From Chryseobacterium arachidis (GTDB taxonomy: Bacteria > Bacteroidota > Bacteroidia > Flavobacteriales > Weeksellaceae), in assembly GCF_900129245.1 (NCBI RefSeq), contig NZ_FQUT01000010.1, positions 119,576-183,575 of the forward strand: a DNA stretch of 64,000 bases. The letters run 5' to 3'. Positions 1 through 9,157 of this stretch are shown piece after piece; the stretch's first letter is position 1; every line of letters starts with the position of its first letter. The notes under the pieces were generated by a model, which searched no databases, was not told the DNA's origin, and was given only the letters and a program-made list of their open reading frames with translations. Made by a program: the position numbers and the translations under genes.

Positions 1-708
1 TTCTTTCTGCACCATTGCATCATCCTGCTGAAGAAAAATCTGTTTGATATTCCTATTGATTTCAGGATTCTGAATATGTGTAGACAAAGCTTCCACTGCT
101 GCTAATCTCACATTGGTATTTTCGTCTATAAGTGCTTTGTCGCATAAGATTTGAATCAGTTGATGATCCGAAACTAAAAAATCTTTTAACAAAGCGATTC
201 CCTGCAATCTTGAACTCGCCGAAAATTGATCATTTAATAATTCTAAGGCTTTTAACTTATTAAAACCGTTTTTATTTTCAGAATGGTTGTTTTGAACAAA
301 ATTTTCCTTTTTTTGTATTTTTTTTGATGAAACAGAACGATTACTTACAAAAAATTTGCCCGAATCTTCCTGTTTTGTAGTTATTATTTTTGCAGTTTCC
401 GGTATATCTTTTTGATTTAGAATATCAACCAAATCCTTATCTTTTATTTTGATTTTATCAGTATCCGCAATTATTGCTTGTTCACTTTCGTTTAGGCTTT
501 TTAAAGTATAAAATCCGACACTTAAAATAATTGCCACAGAAGCTGCTAAAAACATTTTTTTCTTAGAAAACAGCGGTCTTATTTTTTTTTCGGAAACGGT
601 CTGCCCATTTAGCCTCAACATAATTTTATCAAACGTTTCATCGGGAACTTCAAGCGTGTCAAATTCCTCACGATGATCTTGAATATATTTCTTAAGCGGA
701 TCTTTCAT
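1..708 (-). CDS. Membrane-anchored HEAT-repeat protein, probable anti-sigma factor (partial, C-terminus outside window)
   Basis: The reading frame is open from the ATG at 706-708 to the window edge (236 codons), so the C-terminus is missing. A cytoplasmic N-terminal part of about 55 residues (starts MKDPLKKYIQDH) is followed by one membrane segment at about residues 57-73 (MFLAASVAIILSVGFYTL). After that come a polar linker and, from about residue 150, helical HEAT-like repeats (NVRLAAVEALSTH). The gene overlaps the 3' end of the ECF sigma gene by 17 bp, the usual layout of a sigma factor and its membrane-bound regulator. I infer that it sequesters the sigma factor at the inner membrane. No zinc-binding anti-sigma motif is visible, so this role rests on context and topology. 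Confidence 0.75.
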   Translation of the reverse strand, partial: MKDPLKKYIQDHREEFDTLEVPDETFDKIMLRLNGQTVSEKKIRPLFSKKKMFLAASVAIILSVGFYTLKSLNESEQAIIADTDKIKIKDKDLVDILNQKDIPETAKIITTKQEDSGKFFVSNRSVSSKKIQKKENFVQNNHSENKNGFNKLKALELLNDQFSASSRLQGIALLKDFLVSDHQLIQILCDKALIDENTNVRLAAVEALSTHIQNPEINRNIKQIFLQQDDAMVQKE

Positions 709-1264
709 TTTGGCATTTTTGAGTTAATTTTTCAAAAATCTTCTTTTTAGCACGATGATAATAACTTCGCACTGTACCTGCGGGAATATTCAGGGTTTTA
801 GCAATTTCATCCTGCGGCATATCTTCAAATAAAAAAAGATTGACAATAGTTCTTATCTGTAACGGAAGCTCAGCAATTACATTCTGCAGTTCCTCAATAC
901 GGAATTCCAAAGCAAGCCTCTCTTCAAGCTCATTATCTTTTAGATCATACATTTTATCATCTTCGATTTCCGCGAAATAGATTTTCTTTTTTCGAAGAAA
1001 GGTAAGAGAATGGTTAATGGCGATTCGCTTAATCCAGCCTCCGAAGCTATCGGTATTTTTCAGGGATGTTAATTCTGAAAATGCTTTTACAAAAACCTCC
1101 TGCAGAATATCTTCCGCATCTTCCCTATCATTCACAAGACGGAAAACCGAATTGAAAACTGCTTTCGAATAACGCTGATAAAGTATGGAATACCCGGAAT
1201 TATTGCCGAAACTGCATAGTTCCAACAATTCCTTATCACTGATATTTACATTTGTTGTTTTCAA
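692..1264 (-). CDS. ECF-type RNA polymerase sigma factor
   Basis: A 190-residue sigma-70 family protein of extracytoplasmic-function size. Region 2 lies at about residues 25-95, with the core-binding and -10 recognition signature (DREDAEDILQEVFVKAF, then GGWIKRIAINHSLTFLRKKK). Region 4 lies at about residues 130-180, with the helix-turn-helix MPQDEIAKTLNIPAGTVRSY. The two are joined by an acidic linker. It would direct RNA polymerase to a small stress or envelope regulon. Its stop overlaps the next gene, a membrane protein that probably holds it inactive. Its targets cannot be told from the sequence. Confidence 0.95.
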   Translation of the reverse strand: MKTTNVNISDKELLELCSFGNNSGYSILYQRYSKAVFNSVFRLVNDREDAEDILQEVFVKAFSELTSLKNTDSFGGWIKRIAINHSLTFLRKKKIYFAEIEDDKMYDLKDNELEERLALEFRIEELQNVIAELPLQIRTIVNLFLFEDMPQDEIAKTLNIPAGTVRSYYHRAKKKIFEKLTQKCQNERSA

Positions 1265-1399
1265 TAATTATTAAGTCTTGTTATTCGTCTCTACTTAGTA
1301 GACGCAATTCGGTTTTTAAATGTTGCAATTTATTTTTATTTTTTTAGAAAATTTCACTTTCGATTGAATTTAACCTGTAGTTTATTACTTTACAGTTCA

Positions 1400-2233
1400 T
1401 TATTCACATGTCTTTAGTTCGATAGGATTTTTAAAAACGTCTATTTTTTGCTTTTCAGATTTGTTGTAAGCTTCCTTTACTTCTTTGCTGTCGATATTCT
1501 GACCGTAATAAACATAAGTAGCAGTAGCATTTGAAGAATTCAGATTCGCAAAAATCATGGCAGGATCCTTTTGATACTGAGTCCAGAAAGTTTCCCACTG
1601 CTTGGGCGTAAAATTTACTTTCGCTGTATAAGCATTTCTTTCGTCAATATTATTTTCTTCTTTGGTAAGTCCTTTAATTTCAAAAATAAAATTTTCTTTA
1701 AAATCTGATATTTTCAGGATCAATCCTGGTAATCCGTAAAATTTGTAAGGTCCGTCACTGATGGGGATTTCATTGGTAAACCATGCAATCCATTTTCTTC
1801 CTCCAAAATCAGCTTCAGCTTTTTGTACATTATAATTAAACATCCTGCTTTTTTCCTGCAGAATTTTCCAGCTGGGTTTACATCGGTAAGTCGTTAAATA
1901 CACTTTGTCAAAAAAATTCTCTTCGGTAATCGTTGTCTGAGATTTTAAATCTTTAAAAATTAAAGTCTGTAATTTCCATTGCTGTTTGGGTGCCGGAAAG
2001 TTTCTGCTTCCCTGCTTTACCAATTTCGTTTTTACAGAATCATATTTAAATTTTGCGAGTGATTCGAAATAAGAATTCTCCTTATTTTTCAAAAGAACCG
2101 TCAGTTCTGAATTGTAGTTTTCTGTATTCTCTTCGGTTTTCCACTTGAAGTCGTACACGATTTTATAGGATTGAGAAAATACCTTTAAAAAAGCAGTCAG
2201 TGTAAATAAGATAATGATTAGTTTGAGTTTCAT
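1400..2233 (-). CDS. GLPGLI family exported protein
   Basis: A 277-residue protein with a type I signal peptide (about residues 1-20, ending VFSQ). The family motif GLPGLI is present at about residues 166-171, within FYGLPGLILKISD. This is a Bacteroidota-specific family of periplasmic or outer-membrane-associated proteins of unknown function. It stands alone, with its 3' end facing the sigma factor promoter region and purL upstream. No catalytic motif is seen, and the name describes only the motif. Confidence 0.88.
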   Translation of the reverse strand: MKLKLIIILFTLTAFLKVFSQSYKIVYDFKWKTEENTENYNSELTVLLKNKENSYFESLAKFKYDSVKTKLVKQGSRNFPAPKQQWKLQTLIFKDLKSQTTITEENFFDKVYLTTYRCKPSWKILQEKSRMFNYNVQKAEADFGGRKWIAWFTNEIPISDGPYKFYGLPGLILKISDFKENFIFEIKGLTKEENNIDERNAYTAKVNFTPKQWETFWTQYQKDPAMIFANLNSSNATATYVYYGQNIDSKEVKEAYNKSEKQKIDVFKNPIELKTCE

Positions 2234-2436
2234 ATTACTGTTTTTTAATATTCTTACTATTAAAAGGATGCAGGATTCAGAAAAATGTTGCAGATTTTAA
2301 ATAAAAAAAATGATCACCATCTATAGCAATCATCTTGTGTTTGTCTTTGATTCTTTTTTCTTTTTTTAAACATATTTTTTCCATTATCTAAATTAAATAC
2401 TTCGAACATTTATTTTATTAAACATAATGAATAATA

Positions 2437-2472
2437 AAAAAGGATTCGAATAATAATATCCGAATCCTTTTT
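2437..2472 (-). terminator. Rho-independent terminator of purL
   Basis: A perfect 12-bp stem, AAAAAGGATTCG at 2437-2448 pairing with CGAATCCTTTTT at 2461-2472. It lies 21 bp beyond the purL stop, and the A/T tract gives a U-run on the minus strand. Confidence 0.85.
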
Positions 2473-2493
2473 AATATTGAATTTTAGTATCTT

Positions 2494-5400
2494 TTACTTA
2501 AAATACTCCACACCATTTTTAAAGATATTATGGTAATTCGCCGTTGGAATGTTTTTCAGCAAGCCTTCTGCAAAACGTTCAGGGTGACCCATTCTACCAA
2601 AGATTTTTCCATCAGGACTGGTAACACCTTCAATTCCGAACAATGAATTATTTGGATTGAACGGCATTCCGTGAGCGATGTTTCCTTCTAAATCTAGATA
2701 TTGGGTAGCAATTTGTCCGTTTTCATACAGCTTTTGAATTTCCGCTTCCGAAGCCATAAAACGACCTTCCCCGTGAGAAATCGGAATCGTAAATACCTGA
2801 TCTTTCATTCCTTTTAACCAAGGTGATTCGTCATTGACAACTTTTACATTTACCATCTGAGAAATATGCCTTCTGATCGCGTTGTGAGCCAAAGTCGGAG
2901 AATTTTCATCCAGATCTTTGATTCTTCCGTAAGGTAATAATCCTGATTTCACCAATGCCTGGAAACCGTTACAGATCCCGATGATCATCCCATCTCTATC
3001 TAGTAATTCGTGAACTGCATTTCTCATTTTTTCGTTTTTCAAAACGTTAACGATGAATTTTGCAGAACCATCCGGCTCGTCACCTGCTGAGAAACCTCCT
3101 GAGAAAGCCAAAATCTGAGAAGTTTTGATCTCTTCTACCCAAGCATCAATACTTTCATCCAATAATTGATGATTGATATTAATCAAAGGCAGGCTGCTTG
3201 TAACAGCTCCTTCTTTTGCGAAAGCGTTCAGTGTATCATATTCACAGTTTGTTCCCGGGAAAACCGGTGCGAATACTTTCGGCTGAGCGATTCCGTGCTT
3301 TTTAATGATGATATTTCTTGGGTTGATCGAGTTTAATTTCTCATCAATAGCAACCGTAATTTTTTCTTTTTCAACCGTTGGGAAAAGATTTTCGAATGTA
3401 TTTGTATTAGCTGCTAATAATTTTTCAATCGCGAATTCAGCATCATTAATTTTAATAATATTTGAATCTTTAACTTCTCCGATCAATTGGAGATTTATAG
3501 AGCTTAATTCTTCTTTAGATTCTATGATTAAGCTACCTATATTTTTAGTTAATAAAGCTGTTTCATCAACTGTAATTTCAGCACCTAATCTGTTTCCGAA
3601 GCTCATTTTTGCTAAAGCCACTGCAACTCCCCCTTCTTTAACCGTTTTTACTGAAACGATTTTTCCAGCTTTAATATTTTCGAAAATAAATTCATAAATA
3701 TCTTTTAAAGCATCATAGTTCGGAAGTCCGTTTTCCTGAGCGATATGATTGAAGAAATATACTTTATTTCCTGCATTCTTAAATTCAGGAGAGATAATGT
3801 TTTTCTTTTCTCCGTTGGCACAAGCGAAAGAAATCAATGTTGGCGGAACATTCAGATCCTGATACGTTCCACTCATTGAGTCCTTACCTCCGATTGCAGC
3901 CAAACCGAAGTTGATCTGAGCATCGTAAGCCCCTAAAAGCGAAGCCAAAGGCTTGCCCCATTTTTCAGGATTCTGACCCAATTTTTCAAAATATTCCTGG
4001 AAGCTGAATCTGATATTTTTGTAATCGCCACCCATCGCAACGATTTTCGCAACACTTTCTACGACTGCGTAAGAAGATCCCAACAAAGAATTCTGCTTAG
4101 AAATTTCTGCATCGAATCCCCAACTTGCCAAAGAAACTGTTTCAATATCTTTTGCTCCGATGATTGGCAATGTCTGAACACTTCCTTCCATCAAAGTCTG
4201 CTGGTATTTTCCACCTAAAGGCATCGCAACCGTAGTCGCACCGATAGAAGAATCAAACATTTCCAGCAATCCTTTTTGAGAAGCAACATTTTTATCTCCT
4301 AAAATTTTCAAAAAGTTTTCCTCATTGAATGACGGAGTTTCTTCTTTTACTTCATTCAAGTGAGTAATTTTAACTTCCTGACTTTTTGAACAGCCGTTCG
4401 TATCAAGGAATGCTCTTGAAAGGTCAACAATCTTATCACCCTTCCAGAACATCTGCATTCTTCCTGAGTCGGTCACTTTTGCAACTTCAACAGCAACAAT
4501 ATTTTCAGCTTCACAGAATTTGATGAACTGTTCTTTATCTTTTGGTTCAACTACAACGGCCATTCTTTCCTGAGATTCGGAAATAGCAAGCTCGGTTCCG
4601 TTCAACCCTTCATATTTTAAAGGTAAAACATCCAGATTTACTTCCAGTGAATCAGCGATTTCACCAATTGCTACAGAAACACCTCCAGCCCCGAAATCAT
4701 TCGATTTTTTAATCAATCTTGTTACTTCAGGATTTCTGAATAATCTCTGAATTTTACGCTCTTCAACCGCATTTCCTTTCTGAACTTCAGAACTCATCAT
4801 GTGGATAGAAGTTTCGTCCTGTTCTTTTGAACTTCCGCTCGCTCCACCAACTCCGTCACGACCAGTCGCCCCCCCTAAAATAATGATAGAATCACCCGCT
4901 TCAGGTTTTTCACGTCTTACCCAATCCACAGGAACCGCTCCGGCAACGAAACCAACTTCCATTCTTTTTGCCTTATAACCTTCATCGTAGATTTCAGAAA
5001 CCATTGTAGTTGCCAAACCGATTTGGTTACCGTAAGAAGAATATCCGTTCGCCGCCTGTTTTGTGATTGTTTTTTGAGGTAATTTTCCTGGTAATGTTTT
5101 ATCAACTGCTTCCAAAACATCTGCAGCACCCGTCAATCTCATCGCCTGGAAAACGAAAGAACGACCAGACAAAGGATCTCTGATTGCACCACCTAAACAC
5201 GTTGAAGCTCCACCAAAAGGCTCAATTTCTGTCGGGTGATTGTGCGTTTCGTTTTTGAATAATAAATACCAAGGTTCTTTTTTACCATCGTATTCAGCTT
5301 CGATTTGGATGGTACATGCGTTGATTTCATCTGAAACAACAAGATTCTCCAAATTGCCTGTTTTATGGAAATATCTTCCGCAAACTGTTGCCAAATCCAT

Positions 5401-6189
5401 TAAGGAAATTGGTTTCAATTCACGCCCTAAGAATTTTCTTTTTTCGATATAATCATTGAAGATAGTTTCCAATGTATGTTTAAACTGTCCTTCAAATTCA
5501 ATATTTGACAACTCTGTTTCAAACGTCGTGTGACGACAGTGGTCGCTCCAGTATGTGTCTAAAACTTTAAGTTCAGTTTCCGTAGGATTTCTGTTTTCTG
5601 ATTTGAAATATTCCTGAATGAATTTCAAATCGTCTAAACCTAATGCAAAACCGTGATTATTAAAGAACTCTTCAAGCTGAGCATCATCAAAATTGATGAA
5701 ATTTTCGTGAATAATAACTTTTGACGGCATTTCTTCCGCAGGAATGTCTAAAATTGACAAATCTTTTTCCTGAGATTCCACTTTATTAATAAGCAGATCT
5801 TTGATTTTCACCAAATCAGATTCAGAAACTCCTTCAAATTCGATTAATTTTCCACTTCTTACTTTAGACTTCTCATTTTCAGTCAATAAAGCGATACATT
5901 GTTGCGCAGAATCTGCACGTTGATCGTATTGTCCCGGTAAAAATTCCATTCCGAAATAGATCCCTTTTGCAGGGTTTTCTTCGTGTAAAATATCAGTAAC
6001 CGGATCTACGAAAGTGCTGTTGACCACTTTTCCGAATTCACCATCGTTTAATCCAAAGATATCGTAAACGTTATATACTTTTACACTTTGGATAGACGGA
6101 ACCACCGCTTTTACTTCATCAAAAATTTTTGGACTTTCTACATCGAAAATTCCTCTTTTTTCTACGAAAATTCTTTTGTTATTAGACAT
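2494..6189 (-). CDS. purL: Phosphoribosylformylglycinamidine synthase (large single-chain PurL)
   Basis: A 1231-residue protein that converts FGAR, glutamine and ATP to FGAM in de novo purine synthesis. It is the large form that joins the synthetase and a C-terminal glutaminase. The synthetase shows HCRHTTFETE near residue 215, FKNETHNHPTEIEPFGGAST near residue 310, and GRDGVGGASGSSKEQ. The C-terminal class-I glutamine amidotransferase has PGTNCEYD, the nucleophile cysteine in IIGICNGFQALV and the histidine/glutamate of ISHGEGRF. Length matches the single-chain family (about 1230-1300). purB lies two genes upstream on the same strand, so the locus groups two purine enzymes. The start in MSNNKRIFVEKRG is the only sensible one. 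Confidence 0.98.
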   Translation of the reverse strand: MSNNKRIFVEKRGIFDVESPKIFDEVKAVVPSIQSVKVYNVYDIFGLNDGEFGKVVNSTFVDPVTDILHEENPAKGIYFGMEFLPGQYDQRADSAQQCIALLTENEKSKVRSGKLIEFEGVSESDLVKIKDLLINKVESQEKDLSILDIPAEEMPSKVIIHENFINFDDAQLEEFFNNHGFALGLDDLKFIQEYFKSENRNPTETELKVLDTYWSDHCRHTTFETELSNIEFEGQFKHTLETIFNDYIEKRKFLGRELKPISLMDLATVCGRYFHKTGNLENLVVSDEINACTIQIEAEYDGKKEPWYLLFKNETHNHPTEIEPFGGASTCLGGAIRDPLSGRSFVFQAMRLTGAADVLEAVDKTLPGKLPQKTITKQAANGYSSYGNQIGLATTMVSEIYDEGYKAKRMEVGFVAGAVPVDWVRREKPEAGDSIIILGGATGRDGVGGASGSSKEQDETSIHMMSSEVQKGNAVEERKIQRLFRNPEVTRLIKKSNDFGAGGVSVAIGEIADSLEVNLDVLPLKYEGLNGTELAISESQERMAVVVEPKDKEQFIKFCEAENIVAVEVAKVTDSGRMQMFWKGDKIVDLSRAFLDTNGCSKSQEVKITHLNEVKEETPSFNEENFLKILGDKNVASQKGLLEMFDSSIGATTVAMPLGGKYQQTLMEGSVQTLPIIGAKDIETVSLASWGFDAEISKQNSLLGSSYAVVESVAKIVAMGGDYKNIRFSFQEYFEKLGQNPEKWGKPLASLLGAYDAQINFGLAAIGGKDSMSGTYQDLNVPPTLISFACANGEKKNIISPEFKNAGNKVYFFNHIAQENGLPNYDALKDIYEFIFENIKAGKIVSVKTVKEGGVAVALAKMSFGNRLGAEITVDETALLTKNIGSLIIESKEELSSINLQLIGEVKDSNIIKINDAEFAIEKLLAANTNTFENLFPTVEKEKITVAIDEKLNSINPRNIIIKKHGIAQPKVFAPVFPGTNCEYDTLNAFAKEGAVTSSLPLININHQLLDESIDAWVEEIKTSQILAFSGGFSAGDEPDGSAKFIVNVLKNEKMRNAVHELLDRDGMIIGICNGFQALVKSGLLPYGRIKDLDENSPTLAHNAIRRHISQMVNVKVVNDESPWLKGMKDQVFTIPISHGEGRFMASEAEIQKLYENGQIATQYLDLEGNIAHGMPFNPNNSLFGIEGVTSPDGKIFGRMGHPERFAEGLLKNIPTANYHNIFKNGVEYFK

Positions 6190-6218
6190 TAGATGTCAGA
6201 TATTAAATATTATTAGAC

Positions 6219-7181
6219 TTATTTACTTAATTTATTCGGATTATCCGGATGTTCTTTCTGAAATTGTTCAGCTTCTTTTTTTTGCTTTTCAAGCCATTTT
6301 TCAAAAGGAATTTTTTCTTCATCATAATCCAGTGCAAAAATATTTTTGCCGTTTTCTGAAACTAGGAATTTGAAATCAAACCAAGATCCCGTTTCTACTC
6401 TTCTGTAATCGTAGGTATTTACCTGATAAAAAGGAAAATTTTCTTTCGGTTTTTCTACGATTTCAAAGAATAATTTCTTTTCATTTTCAGATAATTTTGT
6501 ATAATGATTTACATAATACAATTCTGAAAGCCTTTTATTTTGCTTTTCGAAAAACTGAAGAATATTCTTCTCTTTTTCATTGTATTTGAATGGATTCAGA
6601 AAAAATTTTCCATCAACTTCAATCGTATTTTCAGACTTTGAAACAGGCTTTACAATTTCTCCTTTGAAATTCATTACACCCCAAGTTCCACCGATCATTG
6701 CTTTGTGTTCGTCTTCTGTTTTTTCCCAGTCGCAACCGTCACAAAAAGCAGCATAGCCATAATTGAATGGTGACACAAAATCATGTTCAGGTTTTATGAT
6801 AACCGTTCCGTTTCTGTCTACAAAACCAACCTTTCCGTTTTTAACAAACCTTCTTACTCCTTCAGAGAAATAATCTGCTCCGTTGTCGTAAAAGAAAGGT
6901 TTGTACAGAAAATTTCCTTTTTTGTCGTAGACATAGCCCCATTCATTTTTTCCGGGTTTTTCATCGTTTTTAAAACCATCGAAATAGATTGTTTCACCTT
7001 TTACTAATTCTCCATCTTCCAAATAAGAAAAAATTTTGAATTGTGCAGGAACGATGATTTTCCCATTTTGATTTTTAACACCAATCAACGAATCTTTTGA
7101 TTTAAAATACTTTAAAACTTCTTTTTCCTGAGAAAAAGAAAGCATGGGCATTAATAATATGACTAAAAGTATTTTGTTCAC
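6219..7181 (-). CDS. WG-repeat exported protein
   Basis: A 320-residue protein with a signal peptide (about residues 1-17, ending LSFSQ). Several WG-type repeats of the form (W/V)G-(Y/F)-x-(D/N)-(K/R)-x-G follow: LIGVKNQNGKIIVPAQF, WGYVYDKKGNFLYKP, VGFVDRNGTVIIKPEHDF and WGVMNFKGEIVKP. The C-terminal 120 residues are charged and lack repeats. WG repeats are short beta modules common in Bacteroidota surface or periplasmic proteins; what they bind is unknown. The gene sits between purB and purL, but nothing in it suggests a role in purine synthesis. Confidence 0.85.
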   Translation of the reverse strand: MNKILLVILLMPMLSFSQEKEVLKYFKSKDSLIGVKNQNGKIIVPAQFKIFSYLEDGELVKGETIYFDGFKNDEKPGKNEWGYVYDKKGNFLYKPFFYDNGADYFSEGVRRFVKNGKVGFVDRNGTVIIKPEHDFVSPFNYGYAAFCDGCDWEKTEDEHKAMIGGTWGVMNFKGEIVKPVSKSENTIEVDGKFFLNPFKYNEKEKNILQFFEKQNKRLSELYYVNHYTKLSENEKKLFFEIVEKPKENFPFYQVNTYDYRRVETGSWFDFKFLVSENGKNIFALDYDEEKIPFEKWLEKQKKEAEQFQKEHPDNPNKLSK

Positions 7182-7210
7182 GAATTAATTTGATTGGGTT
7201 AAAAATAAAA

Positions 7211-7233
7211 TATGCAGCCGAAAAGACTGCATA
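7211..7233 (-). terminator. Terminator after purB
   Basis: Inverted repeat TATGCAG (7211-7217) and CTGCATA (7227-7233) with a 9-nt loop, followed on the minus strand by TTTTATTTTT. It lies 8 bp after the purB stop, so purB is probably not obligately cotranscribed with the WG-repeat gene. Confidence 0.7.
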
Positions 7234-7240
7234 CATTATA

Positions 7241-8668
7241 TTATACTTTAAGATCAGCTTCCAGTCCTATCAAATCTTTGTTTGCATCTATAATCGGCTG
7301 AACTTCATTTGCTATGAATTCCTCCGTCTGAATGTGTGCAAAACCGATGAAGTTTTTAGGATCAAGAACTTCTTTTAATTTTGATTTATCTAGTTTTAAT
7401 GAATCGTCGTTTAAGATTCTTTCGATAAGGTCGTTTTCCTTACCTTCTTCTTTCACTTTTTTAGATGCTTCCATTGAATGAACTCTGATCACTTCGTGGA
7501 TTTCCTGACGGTCGCCACCCGCTTTCACCTCTTCCATAATGATGTATTCTGTCGCCATGAAAGGAAGTTCTTCCATAATATGTTTGTTGATTCTGTTCGG
7601 ATATACTACGATTCCGTTCATGATGTTATTCCAAATTAATAGGATTGCATCAACTGCTAAAAACGCCTGAGGAATTGTTAATCTCTTGTTTGCAGAATCG
7701 TCCAATGTTCTTTCAAACCACTGTGTTGAAGCGACCATCGCAGAACTTGTTGTTAAAGACATTACATATTTTGCCAATGCTCCGATTCTTTCACTTCTCA
7801 TTGGATTACGTTTGTAAGCCATTGCAGATGAACCGATTTGGTTTTTTTCGAATGGTTCTTCAATTTCCTTAAGGTTTTGAAGAAGACGTAAATCGTTTGT
7901 GAATTTATGTGCAGATTGTGCAATATTTCCTAATAATGCTACTACTTTAGCATCAATTTTTCTGTCATAAGTCTGTCCGGAAACTCCGAAAACTTTTTCG
8001 AAACCGAATCTTTTTGACAATTCTTTATCTAAATGCTTAACTTTAGAATAATCCCCGTTGAAAAGTTCCAAGAAACTTGCAGCAGTTCCCGTAGTTCCTT
8101 TTACTCCTCTGAATCTTAATGTTTCTAAGAAGAAATCAAGCTCTTCGATATCAAGAACTAAACTCTGTAACCAAAGTGTTGCTCTTTTTCCAACAGTCGT
8201 TAACTGAGCGGGTTGGAAGTGTGTGAAACCTAAAGTCGGTAAATCTTTATACTGAATTGCAAAATCAGAAAGATTTTTCATCACGTTCACCAACTTTTTC
8301 TTTAAGATTAAAAGTCCGTCACGAATCTGAATTAAATCTGTATTATCTCCTACAAACGCCGAAGTTGCCCCCAAGTGAATAATTCCTTTCGCTGAAGGAG
8401 CTACATCACCATAAGCGTGAACGTGAGCCATTACATCATGTCTGAATTTTTTTTCATATTCAGCCGCTTTTTCGTAATCGATGTTTTCAGCATTAGCTTT
8501 CAATTCAGCGATTTGCTCGTCTGTAATTTCAAGTCCAAGGTCTTTTTCGATTTCAGCAAGGGCAATCCAAAGCTTTCTCCAGTTCTGGAATTTATTGTTG
8601 TGAGAAAAGTTAAACAACATTTCTTCGCTTGAATAGCGTTCTTCCAAAGGATTTTTGTAGGAATTCAT
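7241..8668 (-). CDS. purB: Adenylosuccinate lyase
   Basis: A 475-residue enzyme of the fumarase/aspartase superfamily. It splits SAICAR and adenylosuccinate with release of fumarate, in the IMP and AMP branches of purine synthesis. Visible motifs: HLGATS (98-103), TH at 149-150 (the conserved catalytic histidine region) and the superfamily signature GSSAMAYKRNPMRSE at 279-293 with the catalytic serine loop. Length matches the family. Downstream on the same strand are a WG-repeat gene and purL. The start MNSYKNPLEERYSS matches the usual N-terminus of Flavobacteriia PurB. Confidence 0.97.
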   Translation of the reverse strand: MNSYKNPLEERYSSEEMLFNFSHNNKFQNWRKLWIALAEIEKDLGLEITDEQIAELKANAENIDYEKAAEYEKKFRHDVMAHVHAYGDVAPSAKGIIHLGATSAFVGDNTDLIQIRDGLLILKKKLVNVMKNLSDFAIQYKDLPTLGFTHFQPAQLTTVGKRATLWLQSLVLDIEELDFFLETLRFRGVKGTTGTAASFLELFNGDYSKVKHLDKELSKRFGFEKVFGVSGQTYDRKIDAKVVALLGNIAQSAHKFTNDLRLLQNLKEIEEPFEKNQIGSSAMAYKRNPMRSERIGALAKYVMSLTTSSAMVASTQWFERTLDDSANKRLTIPQAFLAVDAILLIWNNIMNGIVVYPNRINKHIMEELPFMATEYIIMEEVKAGGDRQEIHEVIRVHSMEASKKVKEEGKENDLIERILNDDSLKLDKSKLKEVLDPKNFIGFAHIQTEEFIANEVQPIIDANKDLIGLEADLKV

Positions 8669-8940
8669 TCTTTTCTTTTACTTTTTAGATGATGCAAAAA
8701 TACGGTTTTTAAACGAGAGAGAAAAATCTCTCTGTGCTTTTGTCTTGAAACAAAATCACCAAAAATTCAAGATTGGAATCTTTCGCTAAAAATGCTTTCT
8801 TTTTACTAAAAATTCTAAACTTGCGCGAATTCAGAAATTGTTTTCAGTTTAAAATTTGTGGCGCGCTTGGAACAATAGAATTTTCTTAACGTTCACAGAA
8901 TTTATTTTCTTAACGCTACAGTTTCCTACGTCGTATTAAA
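8669..8940. other. Noncoding spacer between purB and the AraC gene, with short palindromes
   Basis: No credible coding frame. A perfect hairpin AGAGAGA-AAAA-TCTCTCT lies at 8716-8733, about 50 bp upstream of purB. CAAAAATA at 8695-8702 reads as TATTTTTG on the minus strand, a possible -7 element for purB, but no -33 element is seen. The stretch 8750-8940 has a mosaic look (GCGCG near 8825, GGCGCGC near 8861, two copies of TTTTCTTAACG at about 8880 and 8907) and leads straight into the hairpin element at 8941. Confidence 0.5.
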
Positions 8941-9031
8941 TAGCCCGGATTGAAACGACATCCTTTTGGGTTGCGGGTGAAGCGAAGCGGAGCCCGTAAC
9001 CCAAAAGATACAGTGGAAAGCCGGAAAAGCT
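8941..9031. repeat. Dispersed hairpin element, copy A
   Basis: Begins TAGCCCGGATTGAAACG and ends GGAAAGCCGGAAAAGCT. Inside is a long imperfect stem: TCCTTTTGGGTTGCGGG (8961-8977) pairs with CCCGTAACCCAAAAGA (8993-9008) with one bulge and one mismatch. The ends resemble those of the elements at 11356 and 15762, while the arm sequence is different. It lies between divergent purB and araC genes. I infer a REP-like or MITE-like noncoding element; a structured RNA is an alternative. Confidence 0.6.
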
Positions 9032-9098
9032 TCAAATAAAAAATACAGTTCGCTTTTCAATATATCCGTTACTCCTGAAAAATTTCATTATCATATAT

Positions 9099-9131
9099 CT
9101 TGCGAACTGAAAATGTTTTGTTATAAATTTG
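9099..9131 (+). promoter_or_regulatory. Probable Bacteroidota-type promoter of the AraC gene
   Basis: TAAATTTG at 9124-9131 matches the -7 consensus TAnnTTTG. CTTG at 9099-9102, 21 nt upstream, is a one-off match to the -33 TTTG. The start codon follows 26 bp later. Confidence 0.5.
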
Positions 9132-9157
9132 TTGCTTCGTTTTAAAACAATAATGAA

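Noticed and set aside
1291..1301. CTACTTAGTAG palindrome upstream of the ECF sigma gene as an operator
   Set aside because: It is short, single, and without a matching promoter; such palindromes are expected by chance in AT-rich DNA.
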